Assembly: GCF_003049685.1 (NCBI RefSeq)
Contig: NZ_PYSY02000008.1
Span: 97,919-161,918, forward strand
Direction of reading: 5' to 3'
DNA length: 64,000 nt
Origin: Brucella pituitosa
GTDB taxonomy: Bacteria > Pseudomonadota > Alphaproteobacteria > Rhizobiales > Rhizobiaceae
Shown in pieces: positions 8,568 to 16,664 of the stretch. How positions within the stretch are numbered: the first letter of the stretch is position 1; each line of letters begins with the position of its first letter. Position numbers and translations under genes: made by a program. Below the pieces are notes generated by a model. That model was given only the letters and a program-made list of their open reading frames with translations, had not been told where the DNA came from and searched no databases.

Positions 8568-8717
8568 AACAAATTCCGTATCCAATTGGGTGCGAAATTT
8601 AGTATCATATTAAGTATGGAAGTGCAACAGTGAACCCGATCCTCCCATTGAGGATTGGTTCTTATCGCGCATTTCGAGCAATTGTCGGCTATTCGCAATT
8701 GCCATTGCCAACTTCGA

Positions 8718-9215
8718 CTATTTGATTGGATCCGTGCTTTGCGGTTTGGCATCGACCTGGCTTTGTAAGTCTGCCATTTTTTTAACCAACGAAAGCAAGT
8801 CACGCGTAGTGCTGTGCGGGAGATTTGCCACGAGTTTCGCAAGTTCGACGCGATCCTTGGCTTCCTCCTCACTTTTGCCCCACAAATGAGGTGCTGCCTC
8901 GTAAAGCATGTCGATGGGCATAACGTTCAGCACTTCGCAAATATGAACCATGCGTGTGACGTGGAGTTTTGAAAACGCCCGCTCATAACGGCCATAAACT
9001 GGCGTAGACAGTCCCATCAGTGGCGCAAAATCAGCTTGTTTCAGGCCCGCTTTTTCACGTGCGTCGCGCAGGTATTTTGCAAGTCGCTGATCTATTTCTT
9101 CAAACGTGCTTATTCCGTTAAAACCTGAACGCCTGAAGACTGGCTTATCGATCTCAGGATCATTGGTCCTTTCCAAAGAATGCTCATTTGCGAAATCCAA
9201 TGACTCACTACTCAC
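8718..9215 (-). CDS. XRE-family transcriptional regulator
   Basis: This 165-residue protein has a central helix-turn-helix of the Cro/C1 type (LRDAREKAGLKQADFAPLMG, then LSTPVYGRYERAFSKLHVTR, about residues 45-110). The N-terminal 40 and C-terminal 50 residues have no recognisable domain. A GTG start at 9215 is preceded by an AAAGGGG ribosome-binding site. It lies in the same orientation as the ParA operon, 180 bp downstream, and may control maintenance or transfer genes; that is inference from position. Confidence 0.85.
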   Translation of the reverse strand: MSSESLDFANEHSLERTNDPEIDKPVFRRSGFNGISTFEEIDQRLAKYLRDAREKAGLKQADFAPLMGLSTPVYGRYERAFSKLHVTRMVHICEVLNVMPIDMLYEAAPHLWGKSEEEAKDRVELAKLVANLPHSTTRDLLSLVKKMADLQSQVDAKPQSTDPIK

Positions 9216-9393
9216 GCTGGAACCCCTTTTACCTGCCGTGCCACAACGGCGATCATTACCATATTCTTCAGAAATTGCAGCACTTCAGAGTTCGTGTTCG
9301 CCTGTTTTCAGCGCGCGTTTATATTGAAATGAAGGAGGAGGGCGCATTCGGCGCTAGCGTTTGGGATTCCAATGCCGATCGTCGTCACATCGG

Positions 9394-9771
9394 TTATCTG
9401 GATTTCACCGCCACAAGGCGCCAATCATTGGCCACCCCCTCGAAGACGGCTTCGATAGCTTTGGGCTCATTCAGCCAGCTTAGCGATGCAGACAATTCGC
9501 ATGCAACAGTCTGCTCTTTGATTGGAATACAACGCAGGACCGACACTTTGGAAGAACGGCCGTAATCGGCGTAATTCCAGTTCGACAATCGAAATAACTC
9601 CGTCCTGGCTGTTTCGTCATCAGGCCAAATGGCCTCGTAGCTTTGCTTTGCCAGACTAGCGACCTTCCGTTCGTCGGTATGAAGATCCAGATTGGTGCGC
9701 AGCGATGGAGCGATATAGATCCCAACGGCAATTCCGACCGCAATGCCGATGAGAAAACTTCGGCCAAGCAT
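9394..9771 (-). CDS. Hypothetical protein with N-terminal membrane anchor
   Basis: A 125-residue protein. Residues 5-24 (SFLIGIAVGIAVGIYIAPSL) form a glycine-rich membrane segment or uncleaved signal; the remainder (LDLHTDERKVASLAKQSYEA, then SWLNEPKAIEAVFEGVANDW) would be periplasmic. I do not recognise the family. It starts two bases after the stop of the preceding ribbon-helix-helix gene, so it is the third gene of the ParA operon. Confidence 0.72.
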   Translation of the reverse strand: MLGRSFLIGIAVGIAVGIYIAPSLRTNLDLHTDERKVASLAKQSYEAIWPDDETARTELFRLSNWNYADYGRSSKVSVLRCIPIKEQTVACELSASLSWLNEPKAIEAVFEGVANDWRLVAVKSR

Positions 9772-9773
9772 GA

Positions 9774-10199
9774 TCAGTATCCGTTATCTTTAAGATATCG
9801 ATCAATCGCGTCGCGGAGTATGACGGTCATTTTGAGACCGTTGTCGTGTGCTGCTTTCTCAAGTCGACGCTTGGTTTCATAATCAAGCGAAACGTTGACG
9901 AAATGCTTGCTTTCACGCTCACGAGACTTGCGAAGCTCACGCAGCCGGTTACGCGAGTCTTCCCGACGGTTCGCATTTTCAACAGCACTTGCCCGGTGTT
10001 GTTCCGGTGTTGTCTCGAGAGGTTTGTGCTGCTTTTTCTGACTTGATGTCGCAGACGCCGATTCATTTCCAGCTTTTGCAGCGCCTTCTTCTTGCACGTG
10101 AGAAATAGGCGGGGCGGCAGTGTCTTTATCCAGATCAACAGAACGTTTTCGACGTTCCGCGACAGGGAAATCAGAAAGAGAGATTTTTCCCTTAGCCAT
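9774..10199 (-). CDS. Ribbon-helix-helix-like partner of ParA (VirC2-like position)
   Basis: This 141-residue protein is charged and low-complexity in the middle, with a conserved C-terminus: FVNVSLDYETKRRLEKAAHD then NGLKMTVILRDAIDRYL. That pattern (beta-strand, two helices) is a ribbon-helix-helix DNA-binding domain. I chose the ATG at 10199 (MAKGKISLSDF), which overlaps the end of parA by 8 bp. ParA plus RHH partners act in plasmid partition or, as in VirC1/VirC2 of Ti plasmids, in relaxosome stimulation; the relaxase next door fits either. Sequence similarity to VirC2 was not tested. Confidence 0.78.
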   Translation of the reverse strand: MAKGKISLSDFPVAERRKRSVDLDKDTAAPPISHVQEEGAAKAGNESASATSSQKKQHKPLETTPEQHRASAVENANRREDSRNRLRELRKSRERESKHFVNVSLDYETKRRLEKAAHDNGLKMTVILRDAIDRYLKDNGY

Positions 10200-10905
10200 T
10201 GATAGTCTCCCCGCGGTGTTCCTTTTTAAGTTGCTCCAACTCCTCGACGAATGCATTCACCTCCGCTCTGGCCTTGAGAACCGGTTCACTCGGTTCGAGC
10301 ATTTGTAGTGTGCCAAGACCGCTACGGATTTCTCGATAGCAATTTCGTTCGATCAATTCCGTATCGAGAAGTCCGGAATTGTATCCGTGTTCGCTCAAAT
10401 TTCGGACGAAAGGGCGAATGATCCGGTATTCTTCGAGATGCCGATTGACGATGGTGATGCGCGTTCGAAGAACTGCTTGAGGAATACTACGGTCAAGAAG
10501 GTCCGTTCGTGTCGCAATTGCCTCCGCGGCCTCACCAACTGCTTTAATCTCGTCTTGGGCGGGCTGAATGGGTGTGATGACGATATCTGAATGGTCGATT
10601 ATCGTATCCATCACAACACTATCGACGCCCGGCGCGTCGATCAGTATGGCGTCATAGTTGCCCTCCTGTGACGCCATTAATTTCTCTATATTGTTCTGAC
10701 GAAGTGCGGTCGCGAGCGAGATCGATGCCGGTACGTTGTCCTTTGCTTCGCACCGCTTCCACCACTCGGCTAAGTTCTGTCGTGGATCGGCATCAATGAG
10801 CAATACCCGTCGATTTTTGAGTGCGAGTTCACCTGCAGTCAAAATGACCGCGGTCGTCTTCCCGGCTCCACCTTTGCCGCTTACCGAAGATATTCGAAGT
10901 GTCAC
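10192..10905 (-). CDS. parA: ParA/VirC1-family partition ATPase
   Basis: This 237-residue ATPase has a deviant Walker A box SGKGGAGKTTAVILTAGELA near the start, a Walker A' region VLLIDADPRQNLAEWW, and switch II DAILIDAPGVDS. I chose GTG 10905, with GGAGG upstream and the family start just before the P-loop; an upstream ATG in the same frame would add about 50 unrelated residues. Small ParA proteins of this type position plasmids or bring the relaxosome to the secretion channel. It is the first gene of a three-gene minus-strand operon. Confidence 0.92.
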   Translation of the reverse strand: MTLRISSVSGKGGAGKTTAVILTAGELALKNRRVLLIDADPRQNLAEWWKRCEAKDNVPASISLATALRQNNIEKLMASQEGNYDAILIDAPGVDSVVMDTIIDHSDIVITPIQPAQDEIKAVGEAAEAIATRTDLLDRSIPQAVLRTRITIVNRHLEEYRIIRPFVRNLSEHGYNSGLLDTELIERNCYREIRSGLGTLQMLEPSEPVLKARAEVNAFVEELEQLKKEHRGETING

Positions 10906-10996
10906 GATGGCCCTCCTGTACCTGGATATGCTGGTTTTCTTGGTGTCGATTATTGCCTGAAGCGCCGGCAATGCTGCCAACAGGGCGCGAGAATGC

Positions 10997-11084
10997 ATGT
11001 GAAGATAAGATAGTTTCACACGATGTGACAATACGATTGGTAGCATGTGACACACCATGTGTTCACATCAAATAATCACATCAC
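10997..11084. promoter_or_regulatory. Repeated TGTGA/TCACA boxes between parA and mob genes
   Basis: In under 90 bp I count: ATGTGA at 10997, TTCACA at 11015, ATGTGACA at 11023, ATGTGACA at 11045, ATGTG at 11057, TTCACATC at 11062 and ATCACATCAC at 11075. Several are paired head to head, such as TCACA-CGA-TGTGA (11016-11028). It lies between divergent operons, so it is a good candidate for the binding array of the ribbon-helix-helix protein: operator, centromere-like site, or both. Confidence 0.7.
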
Positions 11085-11085
11085 T

Positions 11086-11340
11086 CGATAACTGGAGTTT
11101 GGGAACATGTTTCTCCCAATGGAGTGTGAACCCCGGAGCCGCGCAAAAGCCGTTCGTGCCGCCCGCTCGTAGTCCGGCAAGGGCGAAGAGCGAAGCGTCC
11201 CTTGCTGGTGAGTACAGGGGTACACAAAGGCGAACAAAGCGTTCTGGTGGTGAACCTTGGTGAGCGTAATTTCTTTGCAGCGCCGGGGCGCAGCCTCGGC
11301 GGCAGGGCGAGCTGCGCGAGGCCAAGGTAGACGAATAATG
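11086..11340 (+). other. Candidate origin of transfer (oriT)
   Basis: About 255 bp without a convincing gene, immediately upstream of mobC and the relaxase, where MOBP-type oriT sites usually lie. It contains a hairpin GCGCCGGGGCGC (11281-11292), an inverted pair ACCTTGG...CCAAGGT about 60 bp apart (11252 and 11322), and a short direct repeat GGGGTACACAAAGGCGAACA. No nic consensus was assigned, so the call rests on position and secondary structure. Confidence 0.45.
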
Positions 11341-11460
11341 AATGATTCCCTCTCAATTGGTTAGGCAGGATACGGAAAAATGTGCTACATTTTTGCTAAG
11401 CAATCGCGAAACACGTCCGCGATTGTCGATTGCTGCGCTGAATTGGAGCTAACAACGCCT

Positions 11461-11862
11461 ATGAATGAAGCAATTAATGAGGGTATGGGGGGCGTAAAAC
11501 CCAAGCCGCAAACCATTCATAGCCGTGTCTCGGCGGACGAATATGACGCGATCGACGATGCCGCGAAGGCGGCTGATATGACGATGAGCGCATTTTTCAA
11601 GGCCGTGTTGCTGCAAGGCGCAGGGGTAAAGCCCATCTTCAATGATGAAGACAGAGCGCTTTTGTCCCTCATGCTTGAGGATATGCGCATGATTGGCATC
11701 AATCTTAATCAGGTCGCTCGAGCGCTGAATAGCGGCAAATCGGTTTCAGATGGCGAAATCCGCATGGTGGTGGGTGACGTACAAAAGATGCAGGTTGCGG
11801 TTCTGAGCGAATTGAGGCGCGTCACCAAGCGGTCAGGATACAGACACCGCAGCAAGGAATAG
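11461..11862 (+). CDS. mobC: MobC-like relaxosome accessory protein
   Basis: This 133-residue protein contains QTIHSRVSADEYDAIDDAAK then MTMSAFFKAVLLQGAG (ribbon-helix-helix), and the MobC hallmark MIGINLNQVARALNSG. MobC proteins bind oriT and open DNA around the nick site for the relaxase. I chose ATG 11461 with GGAG upstream; the frame extends to 11380 but those residues do not fit the family. The stop lies five bases before the relaxase start, so the two are co-translated. Confidence 0.9.
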   Translation: MNEAINEGMGGVKPKPQTIHSRVSADEYDAIDDAAKAADMTMSAFFKAVLLQGAGVKPIFNDEDRALLSLMLEDMRMIGINLNQVARALNSGKSVSDGEIRMVVGDVQKMQVAVLSELRRVTKRSGYRHRSKE

Positions 11863-11867
11863 CGACC

Positions 11868-14852
11868 ATGGAATTCTTTCTCGGGGCCTTTGAGAGCGAA
11901 TGGGAGCAGCGCCGTGCGGCGATGCTGCATGAGCTTTCGTTGGGTTCGGGAGTAGCAAGTAGCGCCGAAGAGGAAATGCGTCGTAGATTGCGTGAATTGC
12001 AAATCGCTGGCGGTGCTGCTGCAGCAAGTGGCGGCTTGGTGCCGAAAATGCGCGCGCGATCCTCAAAAGCATTTGCGTCCGTACAAAGTGCGGCGAACAG
12101 ACCGATTGCCGCCGCAAGGCCGATGGAAGCCCGTTTGGTCGCGGTCGCAGCAGGTAGTCAACCGGCTGTGGTGAAAATGGCGTCGTATGGTGGCGGTGCG
12201 CGGTTCGGCGCGATGGTCAATTATGTATCGCGTAGCGGGGAAATACGCGTCGAAAAGGAAAACGGTGAGCGCCTTCAGGGTCGCGAGGATCTGGCCCGGT
12301 TGCATGGAGATTGGGAGCCATTGTTTCAAAATCGGGCTGAGAGCAGGGATATTGGAACTTTCCGGGTGACGATCGAAGCTGCCGGGTTCGCAACAGAAGA
12401 AGCTTTTCACCAGCACGTGCGCGATAGCCTGGCGAGCGCATTCGGTAATCGCAGCTTTGCTTATGCCGTTTCGCAACCATCACATGGCGTTTTAAAGGTT
12501 GAAGGTGTGGTGGTCTTGCGCAGCAAGGAAGGGGAGCGGTTGACCGGCGACTCGAAGGCGGCGGACATTATTCAGAGGCGTTACAACGAAAGCGCAGCGT
12601 CCGAGCTCGGGAGGGCGCGGTTCCGTTTTACCGGGTATGGAAATGGCGTTGAATATGGCGCTGCCAAGCTGAGAAGTCTGGTCGAGGATCATAAGGGTGA
12701 CGTTCGTGATCATAAGGGGCGCGTTGTCTCTGATGCGCGCTCCGCAGGCAACCTGGTGCAAAAGCAGTGGCGTCGGGAGTTGCACAGCCGTAAGGGCAGG
12801 GATGTGATGCATGTCATTATGTCTGCCAAAGCTGGCACCAACGTTCAGGCTTTTGAAGGTGCTGTTCGGGATTTTCTGGCCGCGCAGTTCGAAGGACACC
12901 GCTACATATTTGCGATGCATGATCCGTTCAGCGACCCGAAAGAGATGGGGCAGGGCGGAAAGCGACCGCATATCCATGCACATGCCATTATCGCTATGCG
13001 TTCGGATGCCGGTGATCGGGTCGAGACCTCGCCACAGGTTTTTCGCCAATGGCGTGAGCTTATGGCTGAAAAGGCGCGCGAGCACGGAATCGCTATGGAA
13101 ATGACGGACAGGCGCGAGTTTGCAAATGCTCCAGCCTACACGCGCAATCAGGTGCGGCCGGTTAATCGCGAGGGACGAACGGAACATGAGGGGACGAGTG
13201 CGGCAGCTCAATCGCGCTATGATGCCAAGCGATCGGGTCGGCGTAGCATGGCTCGAAGCATCCGAAGCCGTGAATATACCGTAAAGGTAACACAGGGATG
13301 GGAGAAAGTAGCAATGGCGAGCGGCGATCGTCAGATTGCGGCGTACGCCATGCAACAAAGAGATATAGTTATATCAACCAGTTCGCTTCAATCTGAAGCG
13401 AAAACTTCTAACATCCTTCATGCAGATTTCGGGTCACATTACCGCACCAATTTGGTAAAGTTGCAAAACATCATACTGGAGGGTGACAAAGTGCGCGAAA
13501 TGTCGAGAAGCGATTTTGAGGATTATGAGAAAGAAGTTGAAACAGCCTTGTTCCGGCTTAGCCGCAATCTCGGACCGGAGGAGAAAGCCGATCTGGATCA
13601 GGTAGCGCAGTATACGCGCGAGCATGTCAATCTAATGCGCGAGCATATGGAATTGACGGAACAGCGTGGATTGAGCGTCGAAACCCCATCGCGTGAAAGC
13701 GAGCAGGATAGCTCGTCGATGCAGATTTCTCGCGAACCCGATTCCGAAATTGCGAAGCCAGCGCATGTTGTCGCGGAAACAGAGCAGGGTCGGCCATCGG
13801 CAGATAATGCCAACGAACCTCGTTCGAGCATGGATGACGAGGAGAAAGCGGCGGCAGCATCTTATCAGGCCGAAATGGATCGCTCATTCCCGATTGAAAT
13901 CACGAGGCGATATTATATTCGTGAGGATCACGGGGGGACGCAGCGAGTCTTTGCCGATTCAAAGGGTGAGCGCGAAGTGTTCCAGGACAATGGAGAGAAG
14001 CTGCGCGCAAAATCGTTCGATGCTCAGGGCGTTCGATTGATGATCGAAACAGCAGCGCATCGAGGCTGGACGAGCATCGAGATAACGGGGAGCAAGGAGT
14101 TCCGCCGTGAAACTTGGCTGGAGGGCCAGGCGCACGGAATTTCGGTGAAGGGTTATCAGCCGACGGAACTGGATTGGCAAGATCTGGCGCGTCGCGAGCA
14201 GTCCTATTTGCGCAATGAAATTGTTCCGATCGAGGGCAGGGCGCTGGAGGCGGCTCACCGGGATCAGGAGCAATCTGCAGGTTCGGATCGGTCGATCAAG
14301 GTCGATAGAGAGCAACAGAATGCAGATAATTCCGGAGCGCCGCACTCCAAGACAATCGACTATAAGGAGGGCGTTCAGGGCATCCTCGTCGAGACAGGCG
14401 AGAAGGCCTATCAGGATGATGAGAAGAACGAGCCTTCGCCGTTCGTTGTTATTGAAACTGCCAACGGCAGTCGCACGGTCTGGGGTGTCGGATTACCAGA
14501 TGCATTGCATCGCGCCGGCGCCGATATCGGCGATGAAATTCAATTGCGGTCCACTGGTACGGAACGCGTCATGAAAACCGTCATACAGGAGATCGACGGA
14601 CAGAAGCATCGCGTCGAACAAATGGTCGATCGCCGGGCATGGGAAGCGAACTTGCTTGAAGAACGGGATCGGACCGACGAGAAAGTTGAAGGTTCCAAAC
14701 AACTCGATAATCGGGCTAGTATGGAAACAAAGGCCGTCGTTCGGGACGGAGAGACTGCCCGTACAGATCCTCCGCAACAACAGGTTGCACGATTGCAGGA
14801 ACTAGAGCAAGAGCAACAGGAAAAGAAGGACCGCGACGAACACGAGCGTTAG
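11868..14852 (+). CDS. VirD2-like MOBP relaxase with LPD7-type C-terminal region
   Basis: This 994-residue conjugative nickase has, near residue 120, FGAMVNYVSRSGEI, the likely active-site tyrosine motif. Near residue 370, KRPHIHAHAIIAM is the HxH metal motif of MOBP relaxases. A downstream region (IEITRRYYIREDHGGTQRVF, then FDAQGVRLMIETAAHRGWTS and WLEGQAHGISVKGYQP) matches my recollection of the LPD7 domain seen in large conjugation proteins. A last conserved block is NGSRTVWGVGLPDALHRAGA. The C-terminal tail is highly charged and could carry the secretion signal. Its natural channel is the VirB/VirD4 system at 32-45 kb. Intact. Confidence 0.9.
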   Translation: MEFFLGAFESEWEQRRAAMLHELSLGSGVASSAEEEMRRRLRELQIAGGAAAASGGLVPKMRARSSKAFASVQSAANRPIAAARPMEARLVAVAAGSQPAVVKMASYGGGARFGAMVNYVSRSGEIRVEKENGERLQGREDLARLHGDWEPLFQNRAESRDIGTFRVTIEAAGFATEEAFHQHVRDSLASAFGNRSFAYAVSQPSHGVLKVEGVVVLRSKEGERLTGDSKAADIIQRRYNESAASELGRARFRFTGYGNGVEYGAAKLRSLVEDHKGDVRDHKGRVVSDARSAGNLVQKQWRRELHSRKGRDVMHVIMSAKAGTNVQAFEGAVRDFLAAQFEGHRYIFAMHDPFSDPKEMGQGGKRPHIHAHAIIAMRSDAGDRVETSPQVFRQWRELMAEKAREHGIAMEMTDRREFANAPAYTRNQVRPVNREGRTEHEGTSAAAQSRYDAKRSGRRSMARSIRSREYTVKVTQGWEKVAMASGDRQIAAYAMQQRDIVISTSSLQSEAKTSNILHADFGSHYRTNLVKLQNIILEGDKVREMSRSDFEDYEKEVETALFRLSRNLGPEEKADLDQVAQYTREHVNLMREHMELTEQRGLSVETPSRESEQDSSSMQISREPDSEIAKPAHVVAETEQGRPSADNANEPRSSMDDEEKAAAASYQAEMDRSFPIEITRRYYIREDHGGTQRVFADSKGEREVFQDNGEKLRAKSFDAQGVRLMIETAAHRGWTSIEITGSKEFRRETWLEGQAHGISVKGYQPTELDWQDLARREQSYLRNEIVPIEGRALEAAHRDQEQSAGSDRSIKVDREQQNADNSGAPHSKTIDYKEGVQGILVETGEKAYQDDEKNEPSPFVVIETANGSRTVWGVGLPDALHRAGADIGDEIQLRSTGTERVMKTVIQEIDGQKHRVEQMVDRRAWEANLLEERDRTDEKVEGSKQLDNRASMETKAVVRDGETARTDPPQQQVARLQELEQEQQEKKDRDEHER

Positions 14853-15062
14853 ATGACCATGCGACCCGATTACATTTATAATTCACCCCCCGATCCGAAG
14901 GCTGACGATGCTTTTGCAAAATTCTTTGCGGTTCTGTTCTGGCTCGTTCTGGGGCTGGTAGCGATCGTGTACATAGCTACTGTCGTAAGAAGCTGGTTCA
15001 ATGCAGCCATCGCGTGGATAACCGATATGATCAGTTTCCTTGGAGGATTTCTGCCGTTTTGA
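14853..15062 (+). CDS. Small membrane protein after relaxase
   Basis: This 69-residue protein starts directly after the relaxase stop (TAGATG), so it is translationally coupled to it. One strong hydrophobic helix (FAVLFWLVLGLVAIVYIATV, about residues 26-45) is followed by an amphipathic C-terminal segment ending FLGGFLPF. Family not recognised. Coupling to the relaxase suggests a role in docking or processing at the inner membrane, which is speculative. Confidence 0.65.
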   Translation: MTMRPDYIYNSPPDPKADDAFAKFFAVLFWLVLGLVAIVYIATVVRSWFNAAIAWITDMISFLGGFLPF

Positions 15063-15296
15063 CGGCAAAGAATATTTAATCAGACGGGTACTTTTGCTGC
15101 TCGGAATGTTTGAAGTGGGATTGAGATTTAAGCGGGTCTGGGGTCAGTTACAGGAGCAAACTACATTATGGGGCGGGAATAAACGTGCTAAGTCGAATCC
15201 GATGCCCGAGTGTAAAACTCAATGTCTTTAATATATCTAATGCATAAATGCCGACCCTATAGCCGGCCGTTGTAGGCGGTGGACTGTGGAGCTCCC

Positions 15297-15836
15297 CTAG
15301 CGTTCCTGACGTGGCCTCAACTCGATCGTTAAAGGGTCGATCTCTTTCATAGTCAGGAGGGCATTCACCCGCCGCGCCGCGTCGCCAGCGCGAAACCACT
15401 TGGATGCTGCGTCAATATTGAAGCGTGGGCGCCGACGGCCCTCCTGGGGCTTAGATGCTTCTGTCACAACCTTAACGATCTCATCGATCCGGTAGAGTCC
15501 GCCTGCGACAGGAAGAGGCATTTTTCGTTGCTGGAGCGCCTGCCGCTGCACTTCAAGCTTCTCAGCGACGTCAGCCAGGCTTACCAGGTCAGGTCGAACC
15601 TCGTGAAGGGTCGTGCCTTCGGGAAGCGCTTTGATCAGCGCCCGTGCTGCATTAAGAATTACGTTCTCAGCGTCATCGCCTTCCGCTTCTAACTCGACAC
15701 CGAGCAAGCCGGGCGTACCAGTGCCCACCAGGGCGTCCCCGAAGCCAGCTTCGAAGATGGCGTCGGACAACACAAATGGATCGTGTTCCCCGTCAGGGAG
15801 CGCGAAAACTAATTCGAATTCGAATTCCTCAGCCAT
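15297..15836 (-). CDS. Putative DNA-binding antitoxin-like protein
   Basis: This 179-residue protein has an acidic N-terminal half (EEFEFELVFALPDGEHDPFV, VGTGTPGLLGVELEAEGDDA). Residues about 100-140 look like a helix-turn-helix: PDLVSLADVAEKLEVQRQAL then QQRKMPLPVAGGLYRIDEIV. I chose ATG 15836, which has AAGGA seven bases upstream and overlaps the stop of the small upstream gene by 8 bp. The pairing of a small basic first gene with an acidic DNA-binding second gene is the HicAB-type toxin-antitoxin layout. I do not recognise a named family. Confidence 0.7.
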   Translation of the reverse strand: MAEEFEFELVFALPDGEHDPFVLSDAIFEAGFGDALVGTGTPGLLGVELEAEGDDAENVILNAARALIKALPEGTTLHEVRPDLVSLADVAEKLEVQRQALQQRKMPLPVAGGLYRIDEIVKVVTEASKPQEGRRRPRFNIDAASKWFRAGDAARRVNALLTMKEIDPLTIELRPRQER

Positions 15837-16098
15837 CGACATTTCCTTCGTCATTTTTCTTTAGTTGCACGCAAGCAAGGGCTTTCTGGCGGAGCTTCTT
15901 AGCATGTTGCTGAGGGTTTTTGGGTGTCGACCAGACCGACATCTGGCAAAACTCGCCACAGCGACAATCCTGATCATTGGCAGGGCAACGCAGGATACCC
16001 CAACAATGCCCTTTTCCCTCGATCAGCTTCCACCCGAGCTTTTCGAGCTCCTGGAGGACGCCTTCTATTTCCTTCGACGTGTGCCTCTTTCTAGGCAA
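15829..16098 (-). CDS. HicA-like small protein with conserved cysteines
   Basis: An 89-residue basic protein. The N-terminal part, EIEGVLQELEKLGWKLIEGK then GHCWGILRCP, resembles the HicA double-stranded-RNA-binding fold (helix, lysine-rich loop, GHxWG strand). It then departs from HicA with a cysteine cluster NDQDCRCGEFCQMSVWSTP and the helix QQHAKKLRQKALACVQ. The call of toxin is inference from fold, size and gene order. The TTG start at 16098 follows the family-like beginning, but a strong promoter -10 box ends at 16099, so the true start may be slightly downstream. Confidence 0.65.
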   Translation of the reverse strand: MPRKRHTSKEIEGVLQELEKLGWKLIEGKGHCWGILRCPANDQDCRCGEFCQMSVWSTPKNPQQHAKKLRQKALACVQLKKNDEGNVDG

Positions 16099-16135
16099 AA
16101 TATATACTCCGCCATATTAAATTGTCAATTGACAA
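16099..16135 (-). promoter_or_regulatory. Strong promoter overlapping a perfect palindrome
   Basis: On the minus strand TTGACA (16128-16123), an 18-base spacer and TATATT (16104-16099) form a near-consensus sigma-70 promoter reading into the two-gene unit. The -35 box is embedded in the perfect 14-bp palindrome TTGTCAATTGACAA (16122-16135), an ideal place for autorepression by the HTH-like second gene product. Confidence 0.7.
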
Positions 16136-16664
16136 GTTAGAACGCCGCATAGTTTTACCCATAAGAATGAGTATGATGCCATGTCATCCTTCCTCGCGTG
16201 TGACTTGGTAAGTTATAGTGGTACACAATTACAAGCGAGAAGTTCAAAGGTCAGATCGCTGTCGCATATCGACGTAGGCTCTAGACGGTCACGGAAAACG
16301 CATGGACCGGCCAAAGTCGAGCGACATTCTCTAATTCTGCAATTTCACCACGTTTAGAATGAGTGCTTTCGACCCTCTAGAGGTCGTTTCGAAGGGCTCC
16401 GTTCCCACCCGCAACCTGCCGTTCATTCTGGATGAGATGCACGACGGAGTCGGGGCCGCAAGCCGCCATGGGCGGTCAAGATATATTGGGCTGTGGCGTA
16501 GAAACGGCGGTTTGCTATCTCATCCGATGTAATGCGGTGATCGGCGGCATTATCGCACTATAGAGGGCAATCGGCGGTGTTTGGCGGAGGGGATGGGTCT
16601 GACGTCCAACCTTCTCCACCTTAAGGGATTGATTTCATTATACAAGATCCCAACAGCTCTCGCT
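16136..16664. other. Intergenic stretch before copper island
   Basis: About 530 bp without a supportable gene. There is a short purine-poor run CGACCCTCTAGAGGTCG (palindrome CGACC-TCTAGA-GGTCG like, near 16369-16385) and several GGCGGTG-type direct repeats around 16500-16590. The G+C content rises on the right side, so the left edge of the copper island probably lies here. No terminal repeat matching another site in the window was found. Confidence 0.4.

Noticed and set aside
9188..9565. 125-codon plus-strand frame between the XRE gene and the membrane-anchored gene
   Set aside because: It overlaps both flanking minus-strand genes, and the unique middle part is too short to support a gene.
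12492..13358. 288-codon minus-strand frame
   Set aside because: It is fully opposite the relaxase catalytic domain, which has clear motifs.
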